In this document: positions 1 through 10,239 of the stretch, in pieces
Layout of the letters: every line of letters starts with the position of its first letter
How positions within the stretch are numbered: the stretch's first letter is position 1
Source: Melieria omissa
Taxonomy: Eukaryota; Arthropoda; Insecta; Diptera; Ulidiidae
Assembly (NCBI GenBank): GCA_963971225.1
Contig: OZ020270.1
Location: 64,546,932 to 64,610,931 of the forward strand
Reading direction: 5' to 3'
DNA: 64,000 nucleotides
The notes under the pieces: generated by a model
Database searches by the model: none
Told to the model about the DNA's origin: nothing
The model's input: only the letters and a program-made list of their open reading frames with translations
Program-made: the position numbers and the translations under genes

Positions 1-639
1 ATATGCAATAGCCGGACGTATTGTCCAGTCTCTAACTAAAAACGTTAAAATAAATATAAAAAAAATTTTGCAACGACTAATTAGATTTCATAAATTTTTT
101 TGTGAATAGAGTTTAAGAAATGTATAATAAACTGCAGTTTATTTAAGTAAAATCAGACTATTACTTTTTTTTAATGTGTCCTTAAAAATTCTACATTTTT
201 TCAAGTGCTAAGTCAGTTCACTCCTTATGGTAGGTATCACTAAAGACTTTGTCATCGAAAATTTATTTTCATAAAAATTGCAGATGAAGGCTATTGAAAA
301 TAGGCCCTGGAAATATGTGAAAAAAAAATTAATTTCAATATCAAAAACACCATCCAATAACAGCGTGTTTTGAACTCGCGACCTATGGTTTGCAACCAGT
401 ACCAACGGTCCGTTGCACCACTCAACGGAACAATTATACTGAAATATGTGCTGTTATGTATAAAACATATGTTAATCATGTATATCTAATTATAGCAAAT
501 AACATTTTTCTGTTCAAATGATTTTCGCCGCAAATTTTTTTCTGTTACGATTTCGCCGTCTTATGTTGCTTACAGACCCGTTTAACAGAAAAATTCGATT
601 CTAACTTGAGGTTAACAGAGAGAATCGAGGCTAACTTCA
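1..639. other. AT-rich DNA without a recognisable gene
   Basis: No credible coding region is visible. The only structured piece is a tRNA-like stretch at about 365-440, listed separately. The rest is AT-rich with short homopolymer runs and probably belongs to older repeats beyond the window edge. Confidence 0.5.
365..440 (-). repeat. Degenerate tRNA-like sequence, possible SINE head
   Basis: Read on the minus strand, a B-box-like GAGTTCAAAAC lies downstream of GGTTGCAAACC, which resembles an anticodon arm, and a weak A-box-like region. The anticodon stem has mismatches, so this is not a functional tRNA gene. A tRNA-derived SINE head or tRNA pseudogene is the likeliest reading. Confidence 0.3.
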
Positions 640-689
640 CATCGGTATGTTCTGGCATAATTAATACTTTTTAGCATAACCCATTCCCT

Positions 690-980
690 TCAATACTTCG
701 TTAGGTCTCGTAGGCATTGATTTTTAAAATTTTTGGTAATGTCTGCTCCTATATTTTGCCATTCTAGTGAAAGGATATTCATTAGTTGGCTTTTATTAGT
801 TATATTGTGCCTTCGAGCCCGTCTTTCCAATTCATCCCAAAGGTGTTCGATGGGATTTAAATCGGGTGATTGTGGCGGAAGGAAGGAAGGGAGCGGACAT
901 ACAAGGTAAAGTCTCTGATTGCGTTCAACTTGGCGAACGCCAGAACGATCCTTGTCCCTGTCCAATCCAAGCTGATGCAC
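690..980 (-). pseudogene. Tc1-like transposase, C-terminal fragment
   Basis: The final ~65 residues carry the Tc1 hallmark PPQSPDLNPIEHLWDEL, which contains the last catalytic acidic residue of the DDE triad, followed by a typical basic C-terminus. The first ~30 residues of the frame do not look like transposase and are probably out-of-frame or junction sequence. The helix-turn-helix and the first two catalytic residues are absent. The RTE element begins at about 985, where the transposase is lost. A Tc1-type terminal repeat of matching orientation lies at 3852-4144, so this and that end may be halves of one element split by RTE and mariner insertions. Confidence 0.8.
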
Positions 981-1071
981 AGCCTCCGCGCGGCCCTTCT
1001 GGATAGCTATTTGGCACCCGCTGAATAGTGAACTAATGTGTGCAGCGAGTCCAATCCCCAGGACTTAAAAT

Positions 1072-2088
1072 TTGGGTTGTGCGCAGGGTTTGGTGCCCGC
1101 CACGGAAAATCAAATACCAATGAAAGCCAGCAGACAAGCCTCGGAAGGAGCCCACAATGTTGACGACCACAGCAAACGATTTAAGGACCACGATTTGAGG
1201 ATATGCACCTGGAATGTCCGGACCCTCTATAGGGAAGGTGCCTCTATCCAACTGGCGGAAGCCCTCACAAAGTGTAAGGCTGACATCACCGCCATCCAGG
1301 AAATGCGATGGACAGGACAAGGTTGCTCCAAGCGAGCGGACTGCGACATCTACTACAACTGCCCTGCGGAGAAGCGCGAATTTGGCTGCGGATTTGTGGT
1401 CAGTAAGAGACTTCGCCACCACGTCTCTCGGTTCACTCCGGTGAACGAACGACTGGCTTCGATCCGCATCAAGGCTAAATACTTTAGCATCAGCCTAATT
1501 TGCGCGCACGCCCCGACGGAAGAGAAGGACGATGCGGCCGAGGATGCCTTCTATGCGAAGCTCGAGGACGTATACGACGGGTGCCCGGCCCATGACGTCA
1601 AAATCGTCCTCGGGGACTTCAATGCAAAGGTCGGGCGAGAAGGTATATTTGGTCCCACTGTCTGGCAGTTCAGCCTCCATACGACCACTACGAACAACGG
1701 TCTGAGGCTGATCGATTTCGCCGCGGCACGAAACATGGTAGTTAGTAGCACCAGATTCCAGCACCTCGATATCCACAAGGCGACCTGGTTATCCCCCGAT
1801 CAATTAACCAGCAACCAGATTGATCACATTGTGATTGATGGAAGGCATGCTTCTAGCATTCTAGATGTGCGCACGTTCCGAGGACCCAACATCGACTCGG
1901 ACCATTACCTTGTTGCAGCCAAGGTACGCATGCGCCTTTGCGCAGCGAAGACCGCACAACCTAGTTTGCGAAGAAAGCTGGACATCAGTAAGCTGCGATC
2001 ACAAGGGGTAGCCGAAGCCTACTCCGCTCAACTCTCCAACCAGCTTGGTCGCTCACCCTCTCCACCTAATGACATCGGCGGATTATGA
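1072..2088 (+). pseudogene. RTE ORF: apurinic/apyrimidinic-type endonuclease domain
   Basis: An open frame of about 338 codons holds the exonuclease-endonuclease-phosphatase fold used by RTE LINEs to nick target DNA. Visible motifs in order are ICTWNVRTLYREGA near residue 45, the metal-binding QEMRW near 75, LGDFNAKVG near 180 and NQIDHIVID near 250, then DSDHYLV near 285, the catalytic SDH-type motif. The frame stops at 2088, where an intact element would run on through the linker into the RT domain. It is one of the longest open frames in the left 40 kb, so the copy is not very old, but the element is non-functional because the RT is deleted. Confidence 0.88.
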
Positions 2089-2106
2089 GCTCACTTATCC
2101 CACTCT

Positions 2107-2860
2107 ATGCGCGCCGCCGCAGAAAATGTCCTTGGTTTTCGACGCCCACCACCAAAAAACCAATGGTACGATGAAGAGTGTCGCGCAGCCACTGCAGCGA
2201 AGAATGCTGCCTACAAGATGACCCTGCAGTCGGCTGCCACGCGAGCCGTGACAGAAAAATACCGGGAGGAGAGGAAGAAAGAGAGGTGCCTTTTTAGACG
2301 CAAGAAACGGGAGCAAGAAAGGCGCGAGCGTGAGGAAATCGAGGAGTGCAGGAGCAAGAATGACGCCCGAAAATTCTTCCAAAAAGTTAAACGTCTCACG
2401 GAAGGATTTAAGCCCGGGGCATCTTCTTGCAGAGACGAAAACGGGGATCTGGTTACGGATGCGCAGGGTGTGCTGAGGTTCAGCTACCAGCTGAATTGTT
2501 CAAGGCCGGCGGCGGTGAGCTGATTGGGTGCATGCATCAGCTCATTTGGAAAATATGGCTGGAGGAACGAATGCCCAACGATTGGAACCTCAGTGCCATT
2601 TGTCCTGTGCTGAAAAAAGGCGACCCAACAATATGCGCCAACTACAGGGGTATTAGCCTGCTTCCCATTGCATACAAGGTCCTGACGAGCGTACTATGTG
2701 AAAGATTAAAGCCACTCGCCAAGGCGCTGATTGGACCTTATCCGTGCGTCTCCGGTGGAAGGACCAAGTGGAAGAGGCCCTGGTATCTCTTGGTGTGACC
2801 AACTGGAGAAGGCGCGCGCGAAGCAGAGGCGCCTGGAGAGAAGTTTTGCGGCAGGCCGTA
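2107..2860 (+). pseudogene. RTE ORF: linker and remnants of reverse transcriptase
   Basis: The first part (2107-2523) is a highly charged, Arg/Glu-rich linker typical between endonuclease and RT of RTE elements. After a frame change near 2480 it continues with RT segments 0-2: WLEERMPNDWNLSAICPVLK and NYRGISLLPIAYKVL. At about 2755 the sequence jumps to the C-terminus (DQVEEALVSLGVTNWRRRA in another frame). The palm with its catalytic aspartates and the thumb are gone. I infer a deletion of roughly 1 kb after or during insertion. Confidence 0.8.
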
Positions 2861-2901
2861 ACCCGATAACGGGTTGTTATGGCCAGTTAAGTAAGTAAGT
2901 A

Positions 2902-3849
2902 TACCTTGTGACCGAAAAGTTTCCGGAAATTTTAAATAAAACGCAAAATTCTTAATCTTCATAAATATTTATTTTATCTCCTTCAAAATATGCTCCCTTA
3001 GAAGCGATACACATATGCCAACGTTTCTTCCAATCATCAAAACATTTTTTTATAGGCGCTTTCCGGTATGGCTTTGAGTTCCCTCTGCGAATTCTGTTTT
3101 ACGTCTTCTATGGATTCAAAACGCGTTCCTCTGAGTGGTAATTTGAGTTTGGGAAACAGGAAAAAGTCACACGGTGCAAGATCAGGTGAATACGGTGGCT
3201 GTTCAATGGTATTTATTGAATGTTTGGCCTTAAACTCGTTGATAATGTTGGCTCGGTGCGAGGGAGCATTATCGTCATGAAAAATCCATGAATCCTTCCA
3301 CAATTGAGGCCGTTTACGGCGGATATTTTCACGCAAACGTCTTAAAACAGTCAAATAATAGTCTTTGCCGACTGTTTGTCCTTAAGGGACGAATTCATGA
3401 TGCACCACACCACGAATATCGAAGAAAACAATCAGCATTACCTTGATTTTCGAGCGACTTTGGCGTGGTTTTTTCGGTTTCGGCTCGTCTTTTCCTCTCC
3501 ATTCCGATGATTGTTGGCTTGTTTGCATGTCGTACTCGTAGACCCATGTCTCGTCACCAGTTATGATGCATTCCATGAAAGTTGGATCGGAATTGGCACG
3601 ATCAAGCACGTCCAAAGAGACCTGTTCACGGTACTCATTTTGAAGAAAATTCTCAAAAAAATCGCAACGCACTACTGAGGTGAACTGGTTTCAACAGCTG
3701 CCGTAAACAAACTGTCTGACAGATCGCGCTAATTTTTGGCATAGTAATTAAGGACAGTGCTACCAACCTACAGAAACTTAAAATATCGAAAAATATACAG
3801 CGCGCGAATTTTAAATGAGAATTTCCGGAAACTTTTCGGTCACAAGGTA
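2902..3849 (-). mobile_element. mariner element, internally deleted, with perfect terminal repeats
   Basis: The two ends are perfect inverted repeats of about 29 bp beginning TACCTTGTGACCGAAAAG, flanked by TA target duplications (2900-2901 and 3850-3851). At 948 bp it is shorter than the ~1.3 kb of intact mariners. The 5' third of the transposase gene is deleted. Identical ends suggest fairly recent activity, mobilised by an intact relative elsewhere. It is inserted in the microsatellite tail of the RTE LINE. Confidence 0.92.
3037..3672 (-). pseudogene. mariner transposase (DD34D), truncated, one internal stop
   Basis: The frame begins inside the protein (3672) and shows GDETWVYEYD, which holds the first catalytic Asp, then HDDNAPSHRA with the second Asp, and PYSPDLAPCDFFLFPKLK with the third, in the mariner spacing. 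A TAA stop at about 3379-3381 splits it into two frames in the same register. The N-terminal helix-turn-helix that binds the terminal repeats (~130 residues) is missing. The CDFFLFPKLK signature fits the irritans/cecropia/mellifera side of the family rather than mauritiana. I cannot pick the subfamily with certainty. Confidence 0.9.
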
Positions 3850-3851
3850 TA

Positions 3852-4144
3852 CCAAATGCCAGCTGGACATATCATTACTAGTTGGAAAAAATTTAGAAAT
3901 ATTTATTGCATTGAAGTGTGCTGTGCCAATACTTTTGTCCATGTCAAATCCGACTATGAAATACATTTTTCTTTATTTTTTCTAAATATAAGAAGTAGGA
4001 TGTAAATTGTTTATGCTCTGCAATGAAAGTGATATAAATGCATAAGTTGACATTTAAAATTAATGAATTTTATGATTTGTTTATCTGAAATTTGCTGGTG
4101 TATTGAACAATCGTTGCTGTGTCAATACTATTGCCCGTCACTGT
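3852..4144 (-). mobile_element. Tc1-like terminal region with IR/DR arrangement
   Basis: On the minus strand the right end reads TACAGTGACGGGCAATAGTA at the tip. A diverged second copy, GGACAAAAGTATTGGCACAG, lies about 230 bp inward. Two direct repeats within one long terminal inverted repeat is the IR/DR layout of several Tc1-like families. No coding sequence is present here. A decayed AAAAGTATT at about 660-672 may be the inner repeat of the opposite end, beyond the transposase fragment at 690-980. Confidence 0.55.
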
Positions 4145-4207
4145 ATATTCAGGGTTTGAGGACAATCACATTTTTTTTATATAATTTAAACATTTCTGTT
4201 CAGAATT

Positions 4208-4466
4208 TGAGTGGCAGCGCCGGCGTAGCGGCCTAGCCGTAAGGTTACAGCGCAGCGGCGGCGCCATCTGCCACCCTTCACGTTTTGTCAAACGGCGCAG
4301 CCGCGTAGTTGTCAAACTATTCTATTCTCTATTTGTGAGTCTTTGTTCTCTTTTAATAAAGTATCCGAGCTGAGCAGACGTTAAACCTGCACTCGTTTTC
4401 ATTTTTGGTGCCTCCCGTGTGGACGGCTTTTTTACTTTGGACACAAAGCGCTATTTGCGCGCAGCA
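4208..4466 (+). repeat. BEL-1 5' LTR
   Basis: It starts TGAGTGGCAGCGCC and ends GCGCGCAGCA (TG...CA). It contains TTTTAATAAAGTA, a plausible polyadenylation signal, at about 4350. The same sequence recurs at 42937-43205. TTTGGTGCCTCCTGTGAGG directly after it (4470 on) is the probable primer-binding and leader start. Confidence 0.85.
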
Positions 4467-4504
4467 TAATTTGGTGCCTCCTGTGAGGATTCTTCGATTT
4501 TGGA

Positions 4505-5592
4505 ATGGCAGAACTCAATCTTCGGGCTACGATGCAGAATGCCATTAAACGTTCCTGCACTCGGGTTCAAGACAGCACATTTTTGGCAGACATTTGGACG
4601 GTGGATCAAGAGAAGCGAAAGTTGGAAACGTACTACACGAAATTCGTTCATAATCACGACATTATGAAAGCCACGAAAGGCGACGGCAGTGGAGCTATCG
4701 CAACATGAAGAGCTGTTTATTCAGGTAGAGCAGTTATACGACGAGGCGTGCGTCGCATTGGACCGCGCATTACAAGGTGCAGAAGGGAGTCACAAAAGTG
4801 AGGTTAAGTCGCTTCAAGTTGGTGGTTGGGAAGCGCAAGGTGGTGAATTGAAGTTGGATCCATTGGGGATCCCTACCTTTGACGGTGCATTACATAATTG
4901 GTTGGCGTTCAAAGACGCATTTGAAACACTGATCCACAATCACAAGCTTACAAGTTGGGTAAGCTGCGAGAGTCAGTCAGTGCAGAACAGGTACCGCTAG
5001 TGGGCGGTATGTATTCAGGAGGTTAGAAGAGGTGTGGGCGGCGCTAAAGGTGAGGTATGACAGGCCCAATTTGTTAGCTGATGTACACGTGTCTCGTTTT
5101 ATCAACATGGCGGCGTCCGCCCAAGAGACATCTTCGGTTTTGTTACACGTGATCGACAGTTCGTGAATCATTTCGTGCCCTTCGTGTTATGCAATTCCCG
5201 GTGGAGAGTTGGGATGCCCTTGCCGTGCCCATCATTATACCGAAGTTGCCCTCCACAACTCAGCACGCTTGGGGAATGAGTCTAGTGAACAACGACATTC
5301 CGAAGTTGGAAGATGTGCTTAATTTCTTCGAACGGCGAGCACAAAGTCTTAAATATAGCAAGGCGTGCCAGAATCCTCCACGTCATTCAGTGCGACGTGA
5401 TCCCACAGCTCCGATGCGGCCAGTGAGAGCTCACCTTGCCGTGACGGACGACGGAAAATGCCATTATTGCAAGCAGTCACATCGGATCACTCGGTGCCCA
5501 CAACTGGTGACGCTTACAGTGACTCAACGTTTTGATTTTGCGAAGAGCTTGAAGCTTTGTTTCAATTGCCTTCAGCCCAGTCATTCGGCACA
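4505..5592 (+). pseudogene. BEL-1 gag, 5' part (broken)
   Basis: The start ATG at 4505 opens a basic N-terminus that shifts frame near 4700. The second piece (4689-5000) has the capsid-like LGIPTFDGALHNWLAFKDAF signature of BEL gag proteins. A third (5189-5592) ends in zinc knuckles CHYCKQSHRITRC and CFNCLQPSHSAH. At least two frameshifts and stops separate the pieces. Gag would form the virus-like particle that packages the element RNA. The frame ends at 5592 exactly where the LINE-1 target duplication begins, and coding resumes at 36441. Confidence 0.85.
5580..5592. repeat. Target-site duplication of LINE-1, left copy
   Basis: GTCATTCGGCACA (13 bp) is repeated exactly at 32723-32735, bracketing LINE-1. 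It lies inside the BEL-1 gag zinc-knuckle coding region. Confidence 0.88.
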
Positions 5593-6246
5593 TTGAATGT
5601 CGAATTTTTAACGTGAGTGCCGCCACAGTGTGGCCTAACCCCACGGTGCTCAAAAGCACAGCGTATCAAAATTAAGCGTTAATAAGAGCCCCGAGAGACT
5701 AGCTCCCGGTACCAATTGGGTTAATGCAAATGGACATTACACCTCCTTGGTAGGGATCGAGCCCTATCTAAACCTCTTCCGTGCTATGGGTCCGGCCCCG
5801 GTTGTAAACGCAACTCCACGCCGAGTCGAAACTCTACCCGCATTTGGGTGTTAAACCAAGCCACCACGGAACTCCCCGAGGGGGCCATTCCCATAATCAG
5901 GCTGAAGCACAAGGCTCCAGGGGCACCCTGATTCCCGTGGTACCAGACAAAGCCTCTGGTCAGACTTCGTAGCCGTGCTACTACCAGTTGAGCCCCATTT
6001 AGCTCCTGGACTGGTGACCACCGCACCGCACTTGACCTCATGCACGTGCGCACTCATTCATCCACTCAATAGACCGGCCCCCCCACACAGCCCGCTCACA
6101 CATTCACACTTGGCAATACACCAAACTGCCGTCGCCGCCGAAACACAGCATTCGCATATTCATTCAATATGGCAGTCAGCTGGCTGGTGGAGAGTGCTTC
6201 ACGCACACATCGTCCGTCCGACTAATCCCCATCCGCCCAAGGTCCC
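5593..6246 (-). other. LINE-1 3' untranslated region
   Basis: This is non-coding, GC-richer than its surroundings, and lies downstream of the LINE-1 C-terminal coding sequence. The 3' tip on the minus strand is ...GTTAAAAATTCGACATTCAA without a long poly(A). Apparent ORFs here are not protein-like. Confidence 0.6.
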
Positions 6247-6489
6247 TCAAATCTGAGTACAAAGGGCACTCACACAACACATACAACCAATCGTCACGCG
6301 CAGCCCCACACATAAACTCAGCACTGCACTCAGGGCTCTCTCATGCAAAAATGCATTGAGTGACCCGTGTCCAGAGAGTAGGAACCCAAGGCTCAAGCCG
6401 AAGCCGAAATCCTTGAGCTCTACCACGAACCTCACATCTCGTATATACTCATATGTCGTTCTGCCATGGGGACTTTCGTCCCAACGTTG
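6247..6489 (-). pseudogene. LINE-1 ORF2, C-terminal fragment
   Basis: The frame contains FLLSGHGSLNAFLHERALS, matching the LLTGHG..xYLxR motif after the RT thumb of R1-clade LINEs. After a frameshift come the remains of the CCHC-like finger (a DDWLYVLCECPLYSDLR reading in another frame). R1-type proteins use this region for RNA/DNA binding. The frame is interrupted on its N-terminal side by Transib-like A1. The preceding coding piece is at 10154-10237, and the codons meet across the insertion site. Confidence 0.8.
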
Positions 6490-6527
6490 CACAGTGGCTC
6501 AATTTGTCATTTCAGGTTGCAAAATTA
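6490..6527 (+). promoter_or_regulatory. RSS-like left end of Transib-like A1
   Basis: Heptamer CACAGTG at 6490-6496, a 22-bp spacer, then GCAAAATTA (5 of 9 matches to the V(D)J nonamer). The opposite end has the same heptamer and spacer with GCAAAAGTC. These would be transposase recognition sites. Confidence 0.6.
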
Positions 6528-7487
6528 ATAACTCTTTGAATGCTTTTTCACCAAAAGTCACTTATATAAATTTAGCTCTCACAGTTTGCAGGTTATTCAA
6601 GGATAACAATTTAATTGAGGTCCTTCATATCCCTTCTAAGAAAATTTTTCAAAAAAGGATATTGTGTCATCGCCTTCACTTCATTAGCTTTCATTTGACG
6701 TAAAAATTATTTCTTTCTGACATTTGAATCAAGAGATATGATGTTTTAAAAGTTTCGGGAAGAGGCATTAAGCCGCCATATTTAAACTGCATTTAAAATA
6801 AAAACTCGAACATTTCGAGAAAAATCCCTTGGCACTTTTTCATCGACTGAGGGCCTCTATCGAATGAGATGGGTTTGACCTTGTCCCTTTTTTCAGTGTT
6901 GCACTGTGTAATCAATCAAGGTACAGGGTGCTGAGTAATACTTTGTCAAAGTTCGACTTACTGTAAATAAGAATAATGCAAAGAACAATAAGTAAGTTTT
7001 ACTTGCAAAATTAATGAAAATTCATTAAAAAAGATGAAAAGTAATAAGAATTTTATGAAATACGCTGAAAGAGTCAAATTTAAAGATAAAAATTCATAAA
7101 TTTTGCTTTCAAAATGAGAACCAGAATTCGAAAAATTTACGTAAAAACTCAATTTTTGTTGGACAATCCTAAGTTCAAAAACAATGCTAAAGCTTCATTA
7201 GGACTATATTTGAGCGGTAGCACATTGTGTGGGTTGGGAATACTGTTTTTAATTTTTTTAACACGATCCGAGTTTGCTGGTAAAACTGCTTTCACTATAA
7301 TGCCTTTAATTTTCTCCTGATCCTTATTTTATTTTATGGTCAAAGCTTCTGAAAAGTGGGTGGTAATTATTTTCCCTGTTGCCTCCATAAGCTTCCTTGT
7401 TTTAGTGAATGACGCACCGTCCTGAGTTGACGTTTTCGGCCTTTCTTTTGTCGCCTTTGATGTCGGTGGTTGGTCATCGCTTATGCT

Positions 7488-8312
7488 TAACCATGCCATC
7501 TATCCTTTTTTTCGCGGGATACTCCTTTTTTCAGCTTCTAAAAACCAATCCCGCGAAAATTTTCGAAATACTTTTTTTTCTATATAAATCCTTCTTTTCT
7601 CATACAAAATTCCCAACGTATACTGTTGAAAAACAAATGACAAGGAGATGGTCATTAAAGCAGCTGAAGATATTTGAGTGGGCAATGTTGATGAGGACTC
7701 CAACATGGGAGGATGTTAAAGTGGTGATGTTAAAATTGGATGGGCTCAACTTGTACGCAAAACAAACAGCAGCGAAATTGCACGCACAATATGGATACGT
7801 TGAAAATTACTGCAGTGATGATAAAATTAAACGAGATAGCCAGTTTGATTGAGTATATTTTGTGTTTGCCAGGGACGAGTGCTTCAGTTGAGAGAGTGTT
7901 TTCTGCCGTTAATAAATCTTGGACGGAAGAAAAGTCCCGACTAAAACTCGACACTCTAAAAGCGATGCTCATGGTGAAATGCAACTTGACATATTCATGT
8001 GTAGAGTTCTACCACTTTTTGAAAACGAAATCTGATTTACTCCGGCTAATTGCTAAAAAGGGGAAATATTCCACCATATGTGATGCCAATGCGTGTGCGA
8101 TTGACTTTGAAGACGATGATGACGACGACGACAACCATGAAGTTGTAGCAATGCTAGTTGATATGGATAAATAAAATATGTATTGTTTTTCAGAAAAATG
8201 TTAAATTTTTTATTTCCTTTTTTTATGCTTTTTTTCCAATTCGAAATCCCGCGAAATTGTCAAACCTAGTGGAGTTATCCTTCTTTTCAGCCAAAAAGAG
8301 ATGGCATGGTTA
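7488..8312 (+). mobile_element. hAT element, internally deleted, in Transib-like A1
   Basis: Perfect 14-bp terminal repeats (TAACCATGCCATCT and its complement at 8299-8312) are flanked by the 8-bp duplication CTTATGCT (7480-7487, 8313-8320). The empty site is seen at the equivalent place in A2 (about 50887-50895), which confirms the boundaries. It is 825 bp and retains only the 3' end of a hAT transposase gene. Confidence 0.95.
7634..8174 (+). pseudogene. hAT transposase, C-terminal dimerisation domain
   Basis: The first frame (about 7634-7852) includes MRTPTWEDVKVVMLKL. A frameshift near 7790-7850 leads to a second frame up to 8174, containing LPGTSASVERVFSAVNKSWT and then LKLDTLKAMLMVKCN. 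This is the hAT C-terminal dimerisation motif, used for transposase oligomerisation. It ends in an acidic tail (DDDDDDD-like). The BED finger and catalytic core are missing. The element depends on an intact relative. Confidence 0.88.
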
Positions 8313-9261
8313 CTTATGCTACATGCATCTCCTGCATCAAAGTAAATTGTTTTTCCAACCACTCCTCATTATTCTGGACAAAATTGAATTTGGTACGGTT
8401 TGCCGCAATCCATTTCAACTTTGTAGTGCGATAAGTCCTGGAGTCCTAAGTCCTTCTCTTTAGTCGAAGATGTGTTGGCTGCAGGCATACTTATTTCGAC
8501 GCAACCAATTTCTTTAGCGACAGCCAGAACGAACTTCTCCTTTGTCTTCAAAATAGTAAATATTTCACACGGCTTCGAATTTTTCAGAAACATCTTTGTG
8601 CTTCTTCTTCGGTTTAGTTGCAGTAGCGGAATTGAAGTGATGTTTAGTTCAAATTAAATTCGAAACTAACTTTACTTACTCTAAAATTGTATGACAGACA
8701 CAGTGTTAGTATTTTGTTAAAAACAAAAACATCACCTCAAAGAATACATTGATGATTGACTGGTTGGCGGAAATGAAAGCCAACTTGTTTTTCATACGTG
8801 CGAACTGCGCATCCAGTAAAAGTATTCTTTACTTCGAGCTTACAGCAATATACGCCGAAAAAAAATTTAAGACTTAATATTGAATTGCAAGCTTGTATCA
8901 CATCATCTTAAATGAAGCCAAAATCCATTTTTGCATGCCCTGGCAACAAGTTTAATCGCGTGTAATTGATTAACTATCAACATTTTGACGAACTTGTTCG
9001 AACGCACGCACCCGAAAGCACAAAATTGCGCGAGGTGGCCACAGAAAAATCGCTGTAAAATCCAGTCGGGCAAAATCGGGCACCCGATCTCCTCAGGGCA
9101 GTACTCACAGAAGACTAGTGAACAATTTTCCCAAAGAAGGAACCGTGGCAAGTATGGCCTTTTTTTGAAAGTCTATCGAAAGTTCAAAAAGAGTGATAAA
9201 AACAGTGCTTCGAGTGCCTATGAAAAGACAACAACAACCAACTTTTTTTTTCTATATTTAA

Positions 9262-9890
9262 GGGGGAAAGCCACTGTGACGGGTCAAAAAATTAGTGATT
9301 TTAAACATTTTTTTTGACCGAGTAAATATAGGAATTTTTGGATCGGGTTTTTTTATTTTATTAAGCAGACATCTAATAATATTTCCACAAATTTTTATTA
9401 AAAAATATTAAATAGTTTAAACAATAGAGATGATCCCGTAGCGCTTGAAAAAAAATTCCCCCTCCATGGCGGCATCGATTTCTCAAAAACCCGTACTCAG
9501 AAAAAATAAAATAAAATTTTATTGTAATCTGTATGAATGTAGCTATCTTTGTACGTAGCCGTTTTTTTTTATTTTGATTTTTCACAAAATGGCGACCGAT
9601 TGAAAATATTTCCATGTTTTCGACCTTGTTTTTTTGGTTTTGAGACAGTTTAAAAAATAGTAAACAACAAAATTTTCCAAATCGGCTACGCTTAACCTTA
9701 ACCACTACTAAGACGAACAAAACAAAAAAATTAGAAATCGGTTCATAATTGTTCGAGTTATTGATGCCGCCAGTTCAAAAAAAGTCGTTTCGAGAAAAAC
9801 GCGTTTAAAGTTTTGAGTCCATTTCTCTCGTAATGAAATCATGTATCTTTTAAAATTTTAAAATAGTTGTAACTTAGTCAATTTTTGAAA
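9262..9890. mobile_element. Truncated TTAA element (GGGG-type) in Transib-like A1
   Basis: At 9258-9261 the TTAA present in A2 (about 52074) is followed here by GGGGGAAAGCCACTGTGACG and about 630 bp absent from A2. It carries GAGAAAAACGCGTTTAAAG (about 9792-9810), an internal block shared with three other TTAA elements in this window. The matching right terminus and the adjacent ~70 bp of A1 are missing, so the right end was lost by deletion. No coding capacity. Confidence 0.55.
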
Positions 9891-10153
9891 TTATGAAATT
9901 TTGCTCCTTTCCGTATTTTAAAACTTCAGCTTTGCCGAAAAAGTGCAAATTGCTGATATTATTTCACACTCTAAAAATTGCTCAACTTTGACGGGCTCTA
10001 CAAGCAAAACTATTTGTCTAATTTAGTTAAGGTTTTCGGATTTCTTAGGTCCAAGCATTTATCTATCGGACACGTATAACAGTTTCCACCAAATCGAACA
10101 TGACAAAATCGACTTTTGCAACATACGTCGGCAGAATCAACCACTGTGCGTTG

Positions 10154-10237
10154 CTGCCAACGTTGCAGAACACAGTCCTCCAGTATGAAGCGTAAGCGAA
10201 TAAGCACTCTCCACACCTTCGCCTTGCAGCCACTCAT
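10154..10237 (-). pseudogene. LINE-1 ORF2 fragment between two insertions
   Basis: About 28 codons of the post-RT region (including KVWRVLIRLRFILEDCVLQR) lie between Transib-like A1 on the left and the hAT MITE on the right. Both neighbours carry target duplications derived from this coding sequence. Confidence 0.65.
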
Positions 10238-10239
10238 AC

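Larger units (their letters stand above)
985..2900 (+). mobile_element. RTE-clade non-LTR retrotransposon, internally deleted
   Basis: An endonuclease region (1072-2088), a linker (2107-2523) and the beginning and very end of the reverse transcriptase (2427-2860) are in order on the plus strand. The 3' end is a short GTAAGTAAGTA microsatellite tail (2889-2901), typical of RTE elements, which end in simple repeats rather than poly(A). Most of the RT domain, including the catalytic YADD region, is missing between about 2750 and 2760. The element is therefore dead. A mariner sits at the TA inside the tail. Confidence 0.85.
6490..10148 (-). mobile_element. Transib-like element A1, with nested hAT
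   Basis: The ends are inverted repeats beginning CACAGTGG, with a conserved GTTGCAAAA block 20-odd bp inward at both ends, and 5-bp duplications CGTTG at 6485-6489 and 10149-10153. A 5-bp GC-rich duplication with a CACAGTG-type terminus is characteristic of Transib. A second copy (A2) is at 50194-52377. Relative to A2 this copy has about 350 bp of different sequence at 6541-6890, a hAT insertion (7488-8312) and a TTAA-element fragment (about 9262-9890), and lacks about 250 bp found in A2. Only N-terminal transposase remnants are present, so it is non-autonomous. Confidence 0.78.

Noticed and set aside
6541..6890. Separate transposon insertion in A1
   Set aside because: Sequence differs from A2 here but I found no terminal repeats or duplication; it may be original A sequence deleted in A2.
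8692..8725. Internal CACAGTG followed by ACAAAAACA-like sequence in A1 (and at about 51516 in A2)
   Set aside because: The spacing between heptamer and A-rich block is 17 bp, not 12 or 23, and there is no transposon boundary there. It is probably chance.
8984..9150. THAP-domain-like exon in family A
   Set aside because: A CPGNDCN start in A2 (about 51732) and a later ISSGQY...EQF stretch vaguely resemble THAP zinc fingers, but the spacing and conserved Pro/His residues cannot be confirmed and stops intervene. Element ends favour Transib.
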